In this document: positions 51,801-63,790 of the stretch, one piece after another
Position numbering within the stretch: the first letter of the stretch is position 1
Layout: the number at the start of each line of letters is the position of its first letter
Source: Whalleya microplaca
Lineage: Eukaryota > Ascomycota > Sordariomycetes > Xylariales > Xylariaceae
Reading direction: 5' to 3'
Assembly: GCA_022497155.1 (NCBI GenBank)
Contig: MU385715.1
Location: 1 to 64,000, forward strand
Length of the DNA stretch: 64,000 nucleotides
The notes under the pieces: generated by a model
Database searches by the model: none
Told to the model about the DNA's origin: nothing
The model's input: the letters and a program-made list of their open reading frames with translations, nothing else
Program-made: the position numbers and the translations under genes

Positions 51801-53814
51801 TATAATATATATCGACTGTTTTAATTTTATCGGCTATTATACTTTTTTTATTTTTTTTAATTTAAAAGCCCGGCGCGATAAATATTAAAAGATATATTTT
51901 TTACGTTATATTTTTAAATATTTTACTAAATAAAGGTTTTTTTATATAGCGTAATATTTTAATTTTAGTAATATTACTCGAAGTTTTTTATAAATATAAT
52001 AAGATTTTTATTAGCTTTAAGTTATATAATAAACATTTGTTTTATAGACTTAATTAGGTTTTTTATTTTATTTAATTAGAAAAATGGAGTTTTTTTATTA
52101 AAATAACTTTAGGCTATTTTAAGCTTATTAATAATAAACGGAACCGAACCGAATATTAATAATTAACCCAGTTATTTTTATATAGTTAATTAAGCGAAAC
52201 TTGTCGGATATTATAGCTATTACAATTTATTAGGCCGACTATAACATTTATTTATATATATATAACGTTTTAAGCTTTTTTATAATTTAGTTCGAAAAGT
52301 TTATTATATAATTTCGAATAAAACTATATAATTTATTTAATAACGTTTTAATTAATTTTCTGCCATAAATTACTGACGAAAATAGTATTTTATTTTTTAA
52401 TTTTCCTTTATTTTCGGACGTTTTTTATCCGAACTAAATAATTTAAAATATAATAATAAATTTCTATCGGTTTAAATAATTTGTTACTTTTTTTAGGTTT
52501 TTTAACCGTTTTATAAAGGTTTTTGTTTACTTTAAGTTATTAATTTTAAAATATCGCTTTAAAACTGCCTTTATTTTTTGCTAAATAATAATATTTTTTA
52601 ATAAAGTTTCGATTTATTGTTTATTAATTTAGTTATTTATTTAATATAATATTTCCCTAATTTTAATATTATTTTTTAAGCTGTATTTATTAAATATATA
52701 TGTTATATTTTCGATCTAATTTATAATATTATTCTTAGTAAATAAAAGCTATAAGTAGTTTCGAAAGTTTAGTAATATAGCTATTATTATAAACCTAATT
52801 TTTCCGGTTATAATAAATTACTTTTAATTAAGAATTATATTTTAATCCGTAAGCTTTTTATTAAATTATGTATTTTTTATTATATTAAGGGATAAAGCTT
52901 TTTAGCTAGTTATTTTTAATTAAGTGTTTTAATTATATAATACCGAGTCTCTTTTATTTTAATAATACTTTTAATCAATAATAAAGTTAATAATTTTTTA
53001 ATTATCGGTTAATTGGAGAGATTCTTTTAACTATATTTAGTATAATTTAAAATGTTTTATTATTTAACTATTTTAATTTTTTAATTATACTTAATTTTGG
53101 GGAAATATATTTTATTTTTTTAATTATATTAGGTTATAGTTTTATAATATTTTAAATATAAAATTATAGCTATTTTTCAAGACGTTAATAATAGCCTTAA
53201 ATGTTAGGAAATTTTTAAAAAAGATTTCGATAATAAGTTATTAACCTAGCTATTATATTATATTAATTAATTAATTATATAATAAGATTATTTATAGGCT
53301 AATTAAAAACTTAGATATTATTTTTATTACTTATATTTTACTTTAGTTTATTTTATGGGTTTAAATTATAGCACGTTTTTATATATTATTTGCTATATAT
53401 TTTATAATTTTATAATTTTTCTTAATTTTCTGTGCTATTAATTTTCTCATATTTAATTTATTTTATTAAAACTCGTGCTTTTTTATATTTTTATGTTATT
53501 ATATTTTTGTGTTTTTTATATTTTATATTTCTATATTTTTGCCTTATTAGCTTATTAATATATATTATAGGTTTTTATAAGTCTTTTTGTTAATTTGTTT
53601 ATTTTTAATATTACTTTTTTATTTTAAATAATTATTTACTGTTAGTTTTTTTTAGTTCGTGCTTTTTTTTATAGGTTCGGTTAGTTTAGTAGTTTTTAGG
53701 GGTTTTATTAAAGTTTTTTTCTTTTAGTTTTATTTTATTGCTGCCTTTATTTAGACTGTTTTTTTCGATTAATTAGGAAGGCGAAGAAGTTAAAGCCTAT
53801 CCGGGAGAACTAAA
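42878..53814 (+). other. Interior of element I, heavily mutated
   Basis: No domain can be identified with confidence. A plus-strand frame at about 47800-47870 reads VYFNFRIIVF then TFLLINIINNILLA, which has the shape of a Ty1/Copia RT catalytic segment (YVDD with both Asp changed to Asn), but flanking motifs do not confirm it. The 63-codon frame at 45419-45610 is a low-complexity Phe/Ile/Lys stretch without a recognisable family. Everything else is AT-rich with stops in all frames. Confidence 0.4.
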
Positions 53815-54049
53815 TGTTTTAAAATAAAGTGTCGAGATAAAGGGGGTATAAGAAGTGCTACTTTATATTTAACTAGTTAGAGGTAATTAAGGTAACGAAA
53901 TAAAAGAGTTATTTATAATAATAATTAATCGAAAGAAAAAATGTGTTTATGATCGGCGTTAAAGCTATTTAAGCTATATATATGTTATTTAAGAGTAAAA
54001 AAAAAAAGACAAGCGATATATATATGCTATAACATACTAGCTTCATAAC
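53815..54049 (+). repeat. 3' LTR of I
   Basis: 235-bp partner of 42645-42877, differing mainly by transitions. Confidence 0.88.
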
Positions 54050-54054
54050 ATTAC

Positions 54055-54434
54055 TTGTTGAAATTAAAAATAATTACCGAAAGTTTTTCGGCGTTAATTT
54101 TTAAATAAATATAATCGAGTAATTTAAATAGTTAATTAAATTACTCCCGGGTTTTAATAAAGATAATTCCGAAAGTTATATTAAAAACTGTTTTCATTAA
54201 AATATAACTAATAACGTTAAATATAAAGATATAATATCGATTTGTTTTATATATATTATTATAGTTCAAAATATATAAGTAGCGCTTTTACTGCTTTTTA
54301 TAATATAAATAAATTTAAACTATAGCTTTTATTTAATTATATATTTAAGGTTATTTTTACGGAAGTAATAAATAAAAGCTTACGTAAATATAAATTTTTT
54401 TCGTTATTACTTTCGGAAGCGAGCTCGAATATTA
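54055..54434. other. Unassigned AT-rich DNA between I and C
   Basis: About 380 bp of RIP-mutated sequence, continuous before insertion of C with 58113-58713. No recognised motif. Confidence 0.6.
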
Positions 54435-54439
54435 TAAAT

Positions 54440-54628
54440 TATAATGGGCTGTGCTATAGTGAGGAATATCGGCGATTATAAGCCGATATAGTAGCACAGC
54501 TCTTAAGAGCTAGTATAAATGCTCTCGAGCTATGCCGATATACATTTTTGATTTTTTTTTTCTTTAGTTAGAAAATAAACACTTATTTAATATTATAAAA
54601 TTACATTTTAGCATAACAGCTTTTTATA
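54440..54628 (+). repeat. 5' LTR of C
   Basis: 189 bp. It carries nested inverted repeats: outer GCTGTGCTA (54448-54456)/TAGCACAGC (54492-54500), inner ATATCGGC (54466-54473)/GCCGATAT (54482-54489). The palindrome AGCTCTTAAGAGCT follows at 54498-54511. Confidence 0.93.
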
Positions 54629-57202
54629 AATTTTTTAATTTATTAATTCCCGAATTATATTAAAGCAGATTAAAATATTAAAAAAAGTTTTAAAACAGCC
54701 CCTTAATAATCCGGAAATACTATTAGTAAAATATGTAAAAGTATTAAATATTTAGGTCTATTAAATTTATACCCGTTTCGAGTAAATATATATAATATTA
54801 AAAGCAGTATTAAAAAATAATTCGGAGAAATAACGACTAAAACGAATAGCTTATAAATAAAAACTAAAAAAACAATAAGATAAATTATTATAACGTTAGG
54901 CGGTTTTAAAAATATAGTTACGAGAGAATCTCGACTTATTAATTATATAAAACGCGAGTATAATAAAAAGTGCTCCCGTATAAAACCCTTGGGATTTTTA
55001 AGGACCTTAAAGATAACTAGCTTAAATAGATATAAACTTTTAGCTAAAAAACCTTTAAATATTTTTAATACCCGCCCTAATAATTATTATAGCCCCGGTA
55101 TTTAAACGTAAGCTATTACTATAGCCCGAAAGATTCGGGGGTAAATATGGCCGCTATTTTATATAAAAAATATTAATAAAGTATAAGCTTTAAAAAGATA
55201 CGGAATTTATAAAAAAGAACTAAAACAAATAATATAATATTTACGAGCGGCTCGAGAATAATATATAACGCGTAATAAAGTTATATTATATTATAAAAGA
55301 ACTTAATAAAATATATAATTTAGTATTTTTTTAATACTTATCGAACGTTTATAAAAACTGTAATAAAATTATTAAAGCGGGGAACGAATTATATAAATAC
55401 CGTTAGTCCGCTAATTAAACTTTTATATTTTTTATATTAATTTTAAATAATTATTAATAAAAATAGGAAATAGTATATAAAATAATAAACCGAAGCTTAT
55501 ATTTATCGAAAAAGCGATTAATAATAAACTTAAAAACGCGTTAATTTTAGTAGCGTTATTAAATATTTATTAAAATTAGGTTTACTAAATAATAAATATT
55601 ATAACCCGATGTTGCTATTTTATTATAACGGGAATAGTTTAAGAGGCGGGATTACGCCGGGTAAATTATTTTTTCCGGGCTTACTACCTCTTATTTTTAG
55701 TTGCTTTAAGACTAATTATAAAGGCAATATATTAATAACTAGTATAATTATATTAATAAAAAACTAATAAGCTAAATAAGTAACGAATAAAAAACGAAAC
55801 GCTTAAATAAAATGCGGAAAATATTTACGATATAAAAAAAAGCTATCTATTTAAAAAGTATGCCTATTATTTTATAAAACTACCTATTTATATTAAAGTT
55901 AACGTAATAATAGGCTATAAATTTAAAAAAATAAAGCCGAAAAAATAATAAAAAAGCAGAAAAATAAATAGTGTTATGGGGCTAGTGTGCCGTGGCATAT
56001 ATATATCGCTTGTTTTTTTTTTTTACTCTCAGATAGAACATATACAGCTCAGACGGCCTTGTCGCCGAGAATAGACACATCTCTTCTTTCGATTAATCGC
56101 CGTTATAAGTGACTCTTTTTGTTTTATCGCTTTGATTACCTCCGATCAGTTAAGCCATGTAGTGGCACCTCCTTTACCCTGACACCCTGTCCTAAGACAA
56201 TAGTTTTTAAATAAAGTCGCGTTTAAAAAATTAATATAATAGTAAAAAAATTAATATAATCAAATAGCTTATAAATAAAAAATCTTTGATAATTAATATA
56301 TATTTAAATTAATAATTATATATAAAAACTTTTATAAATTTAAGATATAAATGTTATATTATTATTAGCGAAAATATAATAAAACGCTTAAAATTATCGC
56401 ATATATTTATTTAAGAAAAGACGGTAAAAAAAGCTACTTATAAAAAGAGATTAAACGTTTTAGATATAATTTACGAAATAATTTATATAAAGGCTAACTT
56501 TAATAAATATAAATTAAAAATATTTATATATATTATATTAAAGCTAAATTATTTTATAATATTAAAAAAGCTTTAAATAAAACGTAATTAAATAATATAC
56601 GTAACGTATAAATATATATTATATATAAAAATTACCGGAAACTTAAAAATATAAAAAAAATACTTTTTAGAAATTATAAAAATCCGCGAAACTTAAGAAA
56701 TACTTTATATTAATACGATATATTTCGTAAGAAAAATAAAAAAAGCTTAAAAGTAAAAAAAGCTAGGAAAATAAGTAATAGTTTAATAAATAGCTTTATT
56801 TATTATTATATTAGCAAATATTAATAAAGCTTTAGCGCTTAAAAAAAACTAACGTTTAAAAAAATCTCCCCCCTTAATTAAAAAGTTAAAAATAATTATT
56901 CGAGAAAAGAAAAAGGCAAAAATCTTCCGTTATATTATTTAAAAGCCGATCATAAAATTAACTTAAACTATAATAAAGCGGGTAGAAAATTACTTGCTTT
57001 TTAAAAACTATTATATAATATATCCCGGGAAATATTATTAACATTATAGAAAATATTAATTAAATTATTAAATAAAAAATATATTTATATAAATAGCTTA
57101 CCCGTAAAAGCCTTTATATTTTTTATTTAAAAATTAAATAATAAATTCCGTTTTTATTACAATTATAAAATATTAAATAATATTATTTAACGGGATTAAT
57201 AC
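54629..57202 (+). pseudogene. Degraded gag, protease region and RT start of C
   Basis: Co-linear with B from the 5' LTR through gag into the beginning of RT; the last readable RT-like residues are near 57100-57200. It is interrupted by J at 55973-56199 and ends where K begins at 57203. The frame has many TAA/TAG codons. A zinc knuckle is suspected near 55590-55640 but its spacing does not fit. Confidence 0.7.
55973..56199 (-). mobile_element. Solo LTR J of family 3, little mutated
   Basis: 227 bp matching the LTRs of element I in reverse orientation, with a perfect TSD ATAGT (55968-55972 and 56200-56204). Unlike everything around it, it keeps many CA and TG dinucleotides (for example GTGCCGTGGCA and CCTGACACCCTG), so it inserted after, or escaped, most RIP of C. 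Confidence 0.92.
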
Positions 57203-57445
57203 TGTTATAGCACAGGCTTTATGGGGTGTTATAAAGCCTTATAAGCTATAGCATACCTTAAGCCCCGTATACGTGACCTGCTAGATTATATGCTTAGTTA
57301 AATAGCTTAGGTAATTAGGTGAGGAGGTTTTTTTAAGTTAAGCTATTATATAATAATTAGCTAACCTTTTATTTCTTACCTTATAATTTTATAGTAATAT
57401 ATACTTATTACTTAAATGCGCCACCCTTTTCCTTAAGCCGTCACA
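57203..57445 (-). mobile_element. LTR-like sequence K at the deletion junction of C
   Basis: 243 bp that in reverse complement runs from TGTGACGGCTTAAGG to GCTATAACA, with the TG...CA ends and size of a solo LTR. It is not related to the other LTRs here. It is low in RIP. There is no target duplication; instead it joins B-equivalent positions about 4.3 kb apart. A perfect inverted repeat AGGCTTTAT/ATAAAGCCT lies at 57214-57222 and 57231-57239. Confidence 0.7.
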
Positions 57446-57902
57446 GGAAATAAGTTTTTACTTATAAATAGCCTAAAAAAAGGAATTTCGAAAAAAGGGC
57501 TTAAAATATTTAAGCGACCTTAAAAAAAGATTAATTACGCGGCTAATTATAAAAGTTAATTATATATTACATTAGTTATATATACAAGTTAATTAAAAAC
57601 GGAAATCGACTTATTAATTTAAAAATAAATTTAACTGTCGAATAAAAAACTAATTAAAAACGGGAATTAAGCTTTAATTTTACGCGCGTTTACTTTATAT
57701 TCGATTAATTCATAGTAATATAAAATTAAAAACTTTTATCATAAAATTTTTTTTTTATAAAAGTACTTTTATACTATCTCCCGAACCGGCTTTAATTAAT
57801 AATAAAACAAATAATTAATAGCTAAAAAAGCCGATAATTAACGGAAATTTATATATACCTTACACTCGGGTATAAAAAACGTAATACAATCGCATAAAAA
57901 GT
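57446..57902 (+). other. 3' terminal internal region of C
   Basis: Aligns with reverse-complemented 29.19-29.66 kb of B, between the deletion junction and the purine tract. No coding signal. Confidence 0.8.
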
Positions 57903-57916
57903 AAAAAGGGGGGTAA

Positions 57917-58107
57917 TATAATAAGCTATACTATAGTAAGAAATATCGGCGATTATAAGCCGATATAATAATATAGCTTTCGAAAGCTAATATAAATATT
58001 CTCGAGTTATACCGATATACCTTTTTAATTTTCTTTTTTTCTTTAGTTAAAAAATAAACACTTATTTAATATTATAAAATTATATTTTAGCGTAACAGCC
58101 TTTTATA
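57917..58107 (+). repeat. 3' LTR of C
   Basis: 191-bp partner of 54440-54628. It has the palindrome AGCTTTCGAAAGCT at 57975-57988, mutated at different but again symmetric positions compared with the 5' LTR. Confidence 0.93.
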
Positions 58108-58112
58108 TAAAT

Positions 58113-58713
58113 ATCTTTTAGCCGAATTATAACGCTAAAAGTATATTAATAAAAAGTAGCGAATATTTATAAAAACGGCATTATATTAAATTAAATAAAT
58201 GCGGTAATTTATTTAATAATTTTTAATTTTAAATATTTCGATAATAAATATAAATAAAAAAATCGAAAGTTTGTTTATAATTATAAAAAAAAGACTTATT
58301 AATTATTAAATCTCGAGAAAGTTTAAAGGTTTAACGCCGTTTGTTTTTTTAAAGCAATAATATTACTTTTTTAAAAATAATTTATTTTCTAAAAAAACGT
58401 CTCGCGACTTTTAGCTAACGATAACTTTATTCGAGTGTTTTAGTTATAATAAATCTCGTATTAAGTAAAAACGCCGTTAACGCGAGTAAATTTAGCTACT
58501 TTATTAATGCCGAAGTTATTATTATAAAAAAGAAAGTAATAAAAATCGATATATATTATCGAAAGAATTAATAGGAGGTCCTTTTTTAAGAAAATTAGGA
58601 ATATTTATAACTGCTATTATTACTATTATTATTATTAAAAACAGTTATTATTAAAAAAATAAAAAGTTAATTAATAATACTTTTTAAATTAGGTATATAA
58701 CTTTAGAAATTGC
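58113..58713. other. Unassigned AT-rich DNA between C and G
   Basis: 600 bp, RIP-mutated, with an ATT/TTA microsatellite at about 58610-58640. It keeps several CTCGAG/CTCGCG words but no recognised coding motif. Confidence 0.6.
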
Positions 58714-58941
58714 ATTTATATATAGACTACTATAGCTAAAGGTAGGGCTTTAATATAAGTACCAATTATATATTTATAAATAGATAGAGAGGAAAGCTAT
58801 TTCGGACTATAAAAATTACTTAAAAAACTTAAGCCGGGTGCCCCGCTGGGCGGTAACCATTCTGCCGTGCCGTTACCGATTAATATATAGGAATACGTAA
58901 TAATAAGTAGTCTGTATACCTGGTACGTACCTTCCGTAACT
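58714..58941 (-). repeat. 3' LTR of G
   Basis: 228 bp, same length as both LTRs of F, with plus-strand edges ATTTATAT and CCGTAACT. The left flank is ATTGC, so the unseen right flank should show ATTGC or a RIP variant. Confidence 0.93.
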
Positions 58942-59149
58942 ACCCCCCCAGAAAAAAAAAGAGGGGTATAAGGTCCGAGAGGGGATTAAACCCCGACTTC
59001 CCTACATATAGAATGTTTTCTAGCAAAAGGAAAAATTGTCTCGGGTATTTATCCAAACCACTGCGCTATTAGGCCCTCATTCTAATAGGCAGTAATACAG
59101 ACTTCTTTATCCTTTATTAGGATCCTTTTTTATAAAATAGTATATATAT

Positions 59150-62100
59150 GTACTTAATTAATCTCTTCCGCGTTTTCGGGCTACTATTTGTTGCCTTAAG
59201 GCGGGTTTATTATTATTAAGGTAATTTAAGTCGAACCGATTTTTCTTTATTGTTTATTTTTATAATGTTAGCCGTATAAAGGAACTAATTATTTCCGGGT
59301 TATTTATATAAAACTTATCTAACTTAATTATAGCGTTTTTAAAATTTTAAGCGGGATATTATTTATTATCGGCATTTTATCCGATTTATTTAATTTTATA
59401 TTAAAATTTGTAATAATATAACTGTAATATTAGTACCGTTTTTATAACCTACTTCTTTTTTATATCCGGTTTTACGACTTGGCTATTTAAATTTTCGGAT
59501 TTTTATCCCGGGAAAGGGTTATTCGGATATTTTTATAATCGGTTAGTGTAATATAAACTAAAGGCTTTTTAAATATTAGGAACTTTTAATCGAAATATAT
59601 TATTTAGTAGTCGCTTTTTAATTTTAAAATATTATTACGTTAAAAAAAAGTTAAGTTTATTAAAAGGTCGATTTATTTATTATAACTAGCGCTTTTTTAT
59701 AATAAAAATATAATTTTTTATATTAAAATCTAGCTCCCGATAGTATTTATTAACTTATTATATTATTTGCTTTTAGGCCTTAGCGATAGTTTTGCGTATA
59801 ATTATTATATAATTATATATTTCCCGTATTTAAGCTTACGTTTTCTTTTTAAAAAGTTTTTCCTTAAATAAAAGATCTGTTATATTTTCAGTTTTTATTT
59901 ATCGCTATTAATTAAAATAAAACGGTATCGGGAAACTTATTTCTACCTTATAAAAAGATATACCGGTTAATTTATATAATAAAATAACTTACGTATAATT
60001 TATAGCTAATAATACGCTTAATTAATTATTTTATTAATAATTAATAAATAGCTATAGTTTTTAATCGATATATACGTTTATAATTTCGACTTATTTTATT
60101 ATTTTATAATATTTTAACGTAATAAATTTTAATTTAATATTTATTATTTAAGAAAATTTATCGGTAAACCTTATTATAAATTAAGGTCTATTATCGCTAA
60201 TAATACTTTTAGAAATCCCAAAAACGCGGAAAAGCCTGTTATAATATATATATATAGCGTTTTATGCTATTATTTCTCGGATATACGCTATCGACTAAAC
60301 CTGCTTTTTTAAATAATCAATTATAATAAAAATATTATTACGTTTTTTTTTATTTTTAGATATTATTTTAAAATTTATAATAGCGTAATCTTATACCTTT
60401 TCCGAAATAGATAATAAATAAAAAAAACCAAAAGTTTTATCGCGAGATATTTTTACGGGGCGGTATTTAAAATAGTTAGCTATAAATATATTAATGTTTT
60501 AAAATATTCCCGGCTACTAATATTACGTAATAATAAATTTCCGAATCTTATTTTTCCTTAGGTATACCGTAAGTAATTAATTATATATCTTTTTTAAAAG
60601 TCAGGTACGTAATTTATCTTTATTAAATATAATTAGCTATATTTTATATAATATAAAGCTATTAATATTTTATTATAAGCCTAAAAAGTTATCGTATATT
60701 TTTATATAGTAAATTTTAAAGTTAAAATTATTTTTGTTTTTTTATAATATTTTGTCGATAAATATTACGCCCGAACTTTTTAATAAAGGAAATTTTATAT
60801 TATTTAGGATTAAGATTTCCGAAAAAAGGTTTACCTTTATGTATAAAATATCTATTTGTAATTTTTAAATCTCGGTTAAAGTTACTAACCGAAATAAGGT
60901 TTTATATTTTTAGTTTAACATTTTCGCCTTTTAAATATATAATAATTTTAGTTTATATAAAATAATATCCGCTATTATATTATTTTTTTTTAGTCGGTAA
61001 GTAATTATAAAATTATATTCCGCTAATATTTCTGATTAGCTTATTTATTATAAGTTAAAATATTATTTAATTTTAAAATATTTTAGTATATAATAATTAG
61101 TAATAATTAGAAAAAAAATAATTTATATTTTAATAAACTCTGCCTGTTAGACTTATAAAATACGGATTATTATAAGTATCTTCTTATTATATATACTATA
61201 ATTTAGCTTCGCGCTATATATCGTTTTTAAATAAAACATATATAAATGTTATTTACTGTTATTTTCTCGTTATAATAGTACGCTAGTTAATATTTTATTA
61301 AATATATTAGTTTCTACTTTTATATCTCTGCTATAATTAAAATATACTAATAAAAAGGCATTAATTAAGTTGTTTTTTAATTACTAAAATATAATTTTAT
61401 AATATTTATTTTAATTTTACCGGACCCCTATTTTTATTAGCTAAAAAAGCGGCTTAGCTATTTTATTATATTAAAATATAAACTTTCGGTAAAAATTATA
61501 AAATCTTAAAAAAAACTACATTTCCCGTATACGTTTTAGTACAGCTTAATTTTAAACTACCTATACCTTAATAAAATCGATATATATTTTATCGGTACTT
61601 ATAATATATCTTAGGAACTTTATTTAAGTAATATAAAATTTATATTTTTTAAAGTTTACTTAAAAACCCGCGTCTTTTAGTTGCTAAAAAACCTTTTATA
61701 CATAAATGCGATATTTTTCGATAGATTTTAAAAAAATTAAAATATTATTTATATATATATTATAAAAATTATTAAAAAAATCGAATAACGCGTTATTAAT
61801 ATACCGTTAAAAAATCGAAAGTCTATTTGTAAGTCCGAAAAAAAAAATCTTATATTTATATGTGCCGTATTATATTCGAAACGTCGTAAGATTTTTGTTT
61901 TTTAATTATATATAAATGCGATAAAAAGCCTATTAAATATCGATTTTAATAAAGATTTTAGCCTTAAAAATTCTTGCTAAGGTTTTTTCGATAAGCGGTA
62001 AAAAATATTTATCCTTTTTTATAAGCGCGTTTAGTTTTTAATAATTTATGTAAAACCGTAAGCCGTTATTAGTTTTAGGGGCAAATAATATAAAAGCCGC

Positions 62101-62350
62101 TTATAAAATTAAACTAAAAATAATAAATCTTTTACGGAAATTTTTATTAAAATATTTATAAACTATTTTTAGTTTATTTAACGATATTTTATATAAAAGG
62201 CTATATTTTAAATCTATAGCTAACTTTTCTTTTTTTTATTTTATTTTATAATTAAAAACGCGATTAGGTAATAGGATATTTAAATCGACCTTATTAAAAG
62301 TATAAAATAAACTCCGGTATTTTTTTAGAATAATTTCCCAAGCTTTTTTT
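59150..62350 (-). pseudogene. Degraded RT, RNase H, integrase and chromodomain of G
   Basis: By co-linearity with E, integrase and chromodomain lie at about 59150-60750 and RT/RNase H at about 60900-62330. Minus-strand reading near 60180-60206 gives IISDNRP, keeping the second integrase Asp, while the first position near 60365-60385 reads DYAIINF (Asp to Asn). The RT catalytic box lies near 61740-61765. Stops occur throughout. Confidence 0.85.
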
Positions 62351-63604
62351 TTTAAGTCTTTCGCTTTTTTTTAAAAAAAGGCTTCGCTTTTTTTATTATA
62401 TATTAATCGGTCGATTTTATATAGTATAATTATATATATATAAGTCTTTCGTGCTATCTTAAAAAAAGGTTTTATATTAATAATTATTATATTTATTAAT
62501 CGCTATTTATACTAACCGATTGCGTCTTTTTTTAATTTATAGGCGCTTTTTGTATTATATTTTTATTTGCTTTTTTTTTATTTTTAGCGCGCCTTTTCTG
62601 TAAAGTAGGAAATATATTAGGAAATTAAAACTTAGGGTATAAATCTTGATCTATAAATTCCTGTTATATAGGCTTAAGTTTACGCCTTTAAAGGTGTTAT
62701 TAAAAGATTTTTTTCGGCCGCTAGCCGATAGGTATTGTTAGTTTTGGTAGTAATTAGTTTAAATAGTGACGTAATTTTTCTAATTCTCGAATCCGCTATT
62801 ATACGGCTTCTGTCGTCTCCTTAGTAGGCTCGTATTTTCGTATTTAGAAAGCCCGGCTATCGGCTCGCCGTTTCTTATCCTTCTCTAATATTTTATTACG
62901 CCGGTCGGCGTTTATTTAAAAGAAATTATCCCTAAAGAGATTTCCTGTATCGCTTATGTTAAGGTTATAAGGGCCTAATAGGTTGTTACGTAATATATTC
63001 TCGGGATATATTAGCTATTGCCGCTAATAATTTATTAGTATGTCCTTTTTTGCTAACTAGCCCCTTCCTAAAATCAAGTTATATTTTATATTTATTACAA
63101 GAAAAATTTTATTATAAAAAATGTAACCGTTTATTTATAAGCTTAATTGTAAAGCTTTATTAATTGTTTAAATATTTTTTTTATCGTACTTTTTAATATA
63201 TTTTGGAATAAATCCCGTAATAATTTCCGGGTATAAATATTACTTAATTTTTTTTGCAAAAAATTTATTTATTATAATATAAATATTTATTTCAGTATTA
63301 CTAAATGTATTTTTTATTTTTAATAAAAAGCTATATATTAATAATATATATTTTAATAAAAAAGGGATGTTACTTAAATAAATGTTTAAGAAATCCCGGG
63401 AGACTTTTGTTACTAGATTAGCTAAATTAATCTGTAATATTTTTGCCCTAAAAATAAAGTTTAATTATTTTAGGGTGCCGTATTTCCCGGCTTCTTTTTA
63501 ATCCGATCTTCCGCCAGGACTTTTATAACTTTTTCGGGTCGAATAAATTTCGCAAAAAAAGCATTAATACGGGCGGTTTTATTTATTGCGGACTAATTAG
63601 AGCG

Positions 63605-63790
63605 CTAATTAAAATGTAGCGGATATAGGTAATTAGTTTTATTATGCCCTTTGTTATAATAGTTAAAGTAATGTCCTTTAAGTTTTGCTAGCTTAACGCT
63701 ATTTCGGGGCGGAAAATAAATGCGAATGTTAAAAGGCGTAATTATTATATTGCCAAACTTATTTAAGTTCGAATTAAAAACTGGTCGCAA
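63605..63790 (-). pseudogene. Fragment of G gag with mutated nucleocapsid zinc knuckle
   Basis: This 61-codon open stretch is not a gene on its own but the nucleocapsid part of gag. At 63629-63670 it reads Y-F-N-Y-Y-N-K-G-H-N-K-T-N-Y, the CX2CX4HX4C spacing with all three Cys changed to Tyr and the His kept. A basic N-terminal flank (RNSVKLAKLKG) is typical of nucleocapsids. The rest of gag continues to and past 64000. Confidence 0.85.

Larger units (their letters stand above)
42645..54049 (+). mobile_element. Large LTR element I (family 3), 11.4 kb
   Basis: Bounded by LTRs of 233 and 235 bp that begin TATTTTAAG/TGTTTTAAA and end TTATAAT/TCATAAC. The flanking target duplication is GTTAC (42640-42644) and ATTAC (54050-54054), one G-to-A apart. 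A purine-rich stretch (GGGAGAACTAAA) precedes the right LTR, suggesting plus orientation. The 10.9-kb interior is longer than usual for fungal LTR elements and may contain further insertions. Superfamily is unresolved. Confidence 0.85.
54440..58107 (+). mobile_element. Family 1 Gypsy element C, internally deleted
   Basis: 3668 bp, plus orientation, flanked by a perfect TSD TAAAT (54435-54439 and 58108-58112). The purine tract AAAAAGGGGGGTAA at 57903-57916 precedes the 3' LTR. Compared with B, the stretch from early RT to near the 3' end (about 4.3 kb) is missing, and the 243-bp sequence K lies at the junction. Solo LTR J is inserted at 55973. It could not code for RT or integrase even before RIP. 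Confidence 0.93.

Noticed and set aside
42878..53814. Firm Copia assignment of element I
   Set aside because: Only one weak catalytic-box-like segment near 47850 was found. Attempts to read flanking integrase or RNase H motifs gave nothing convincing.
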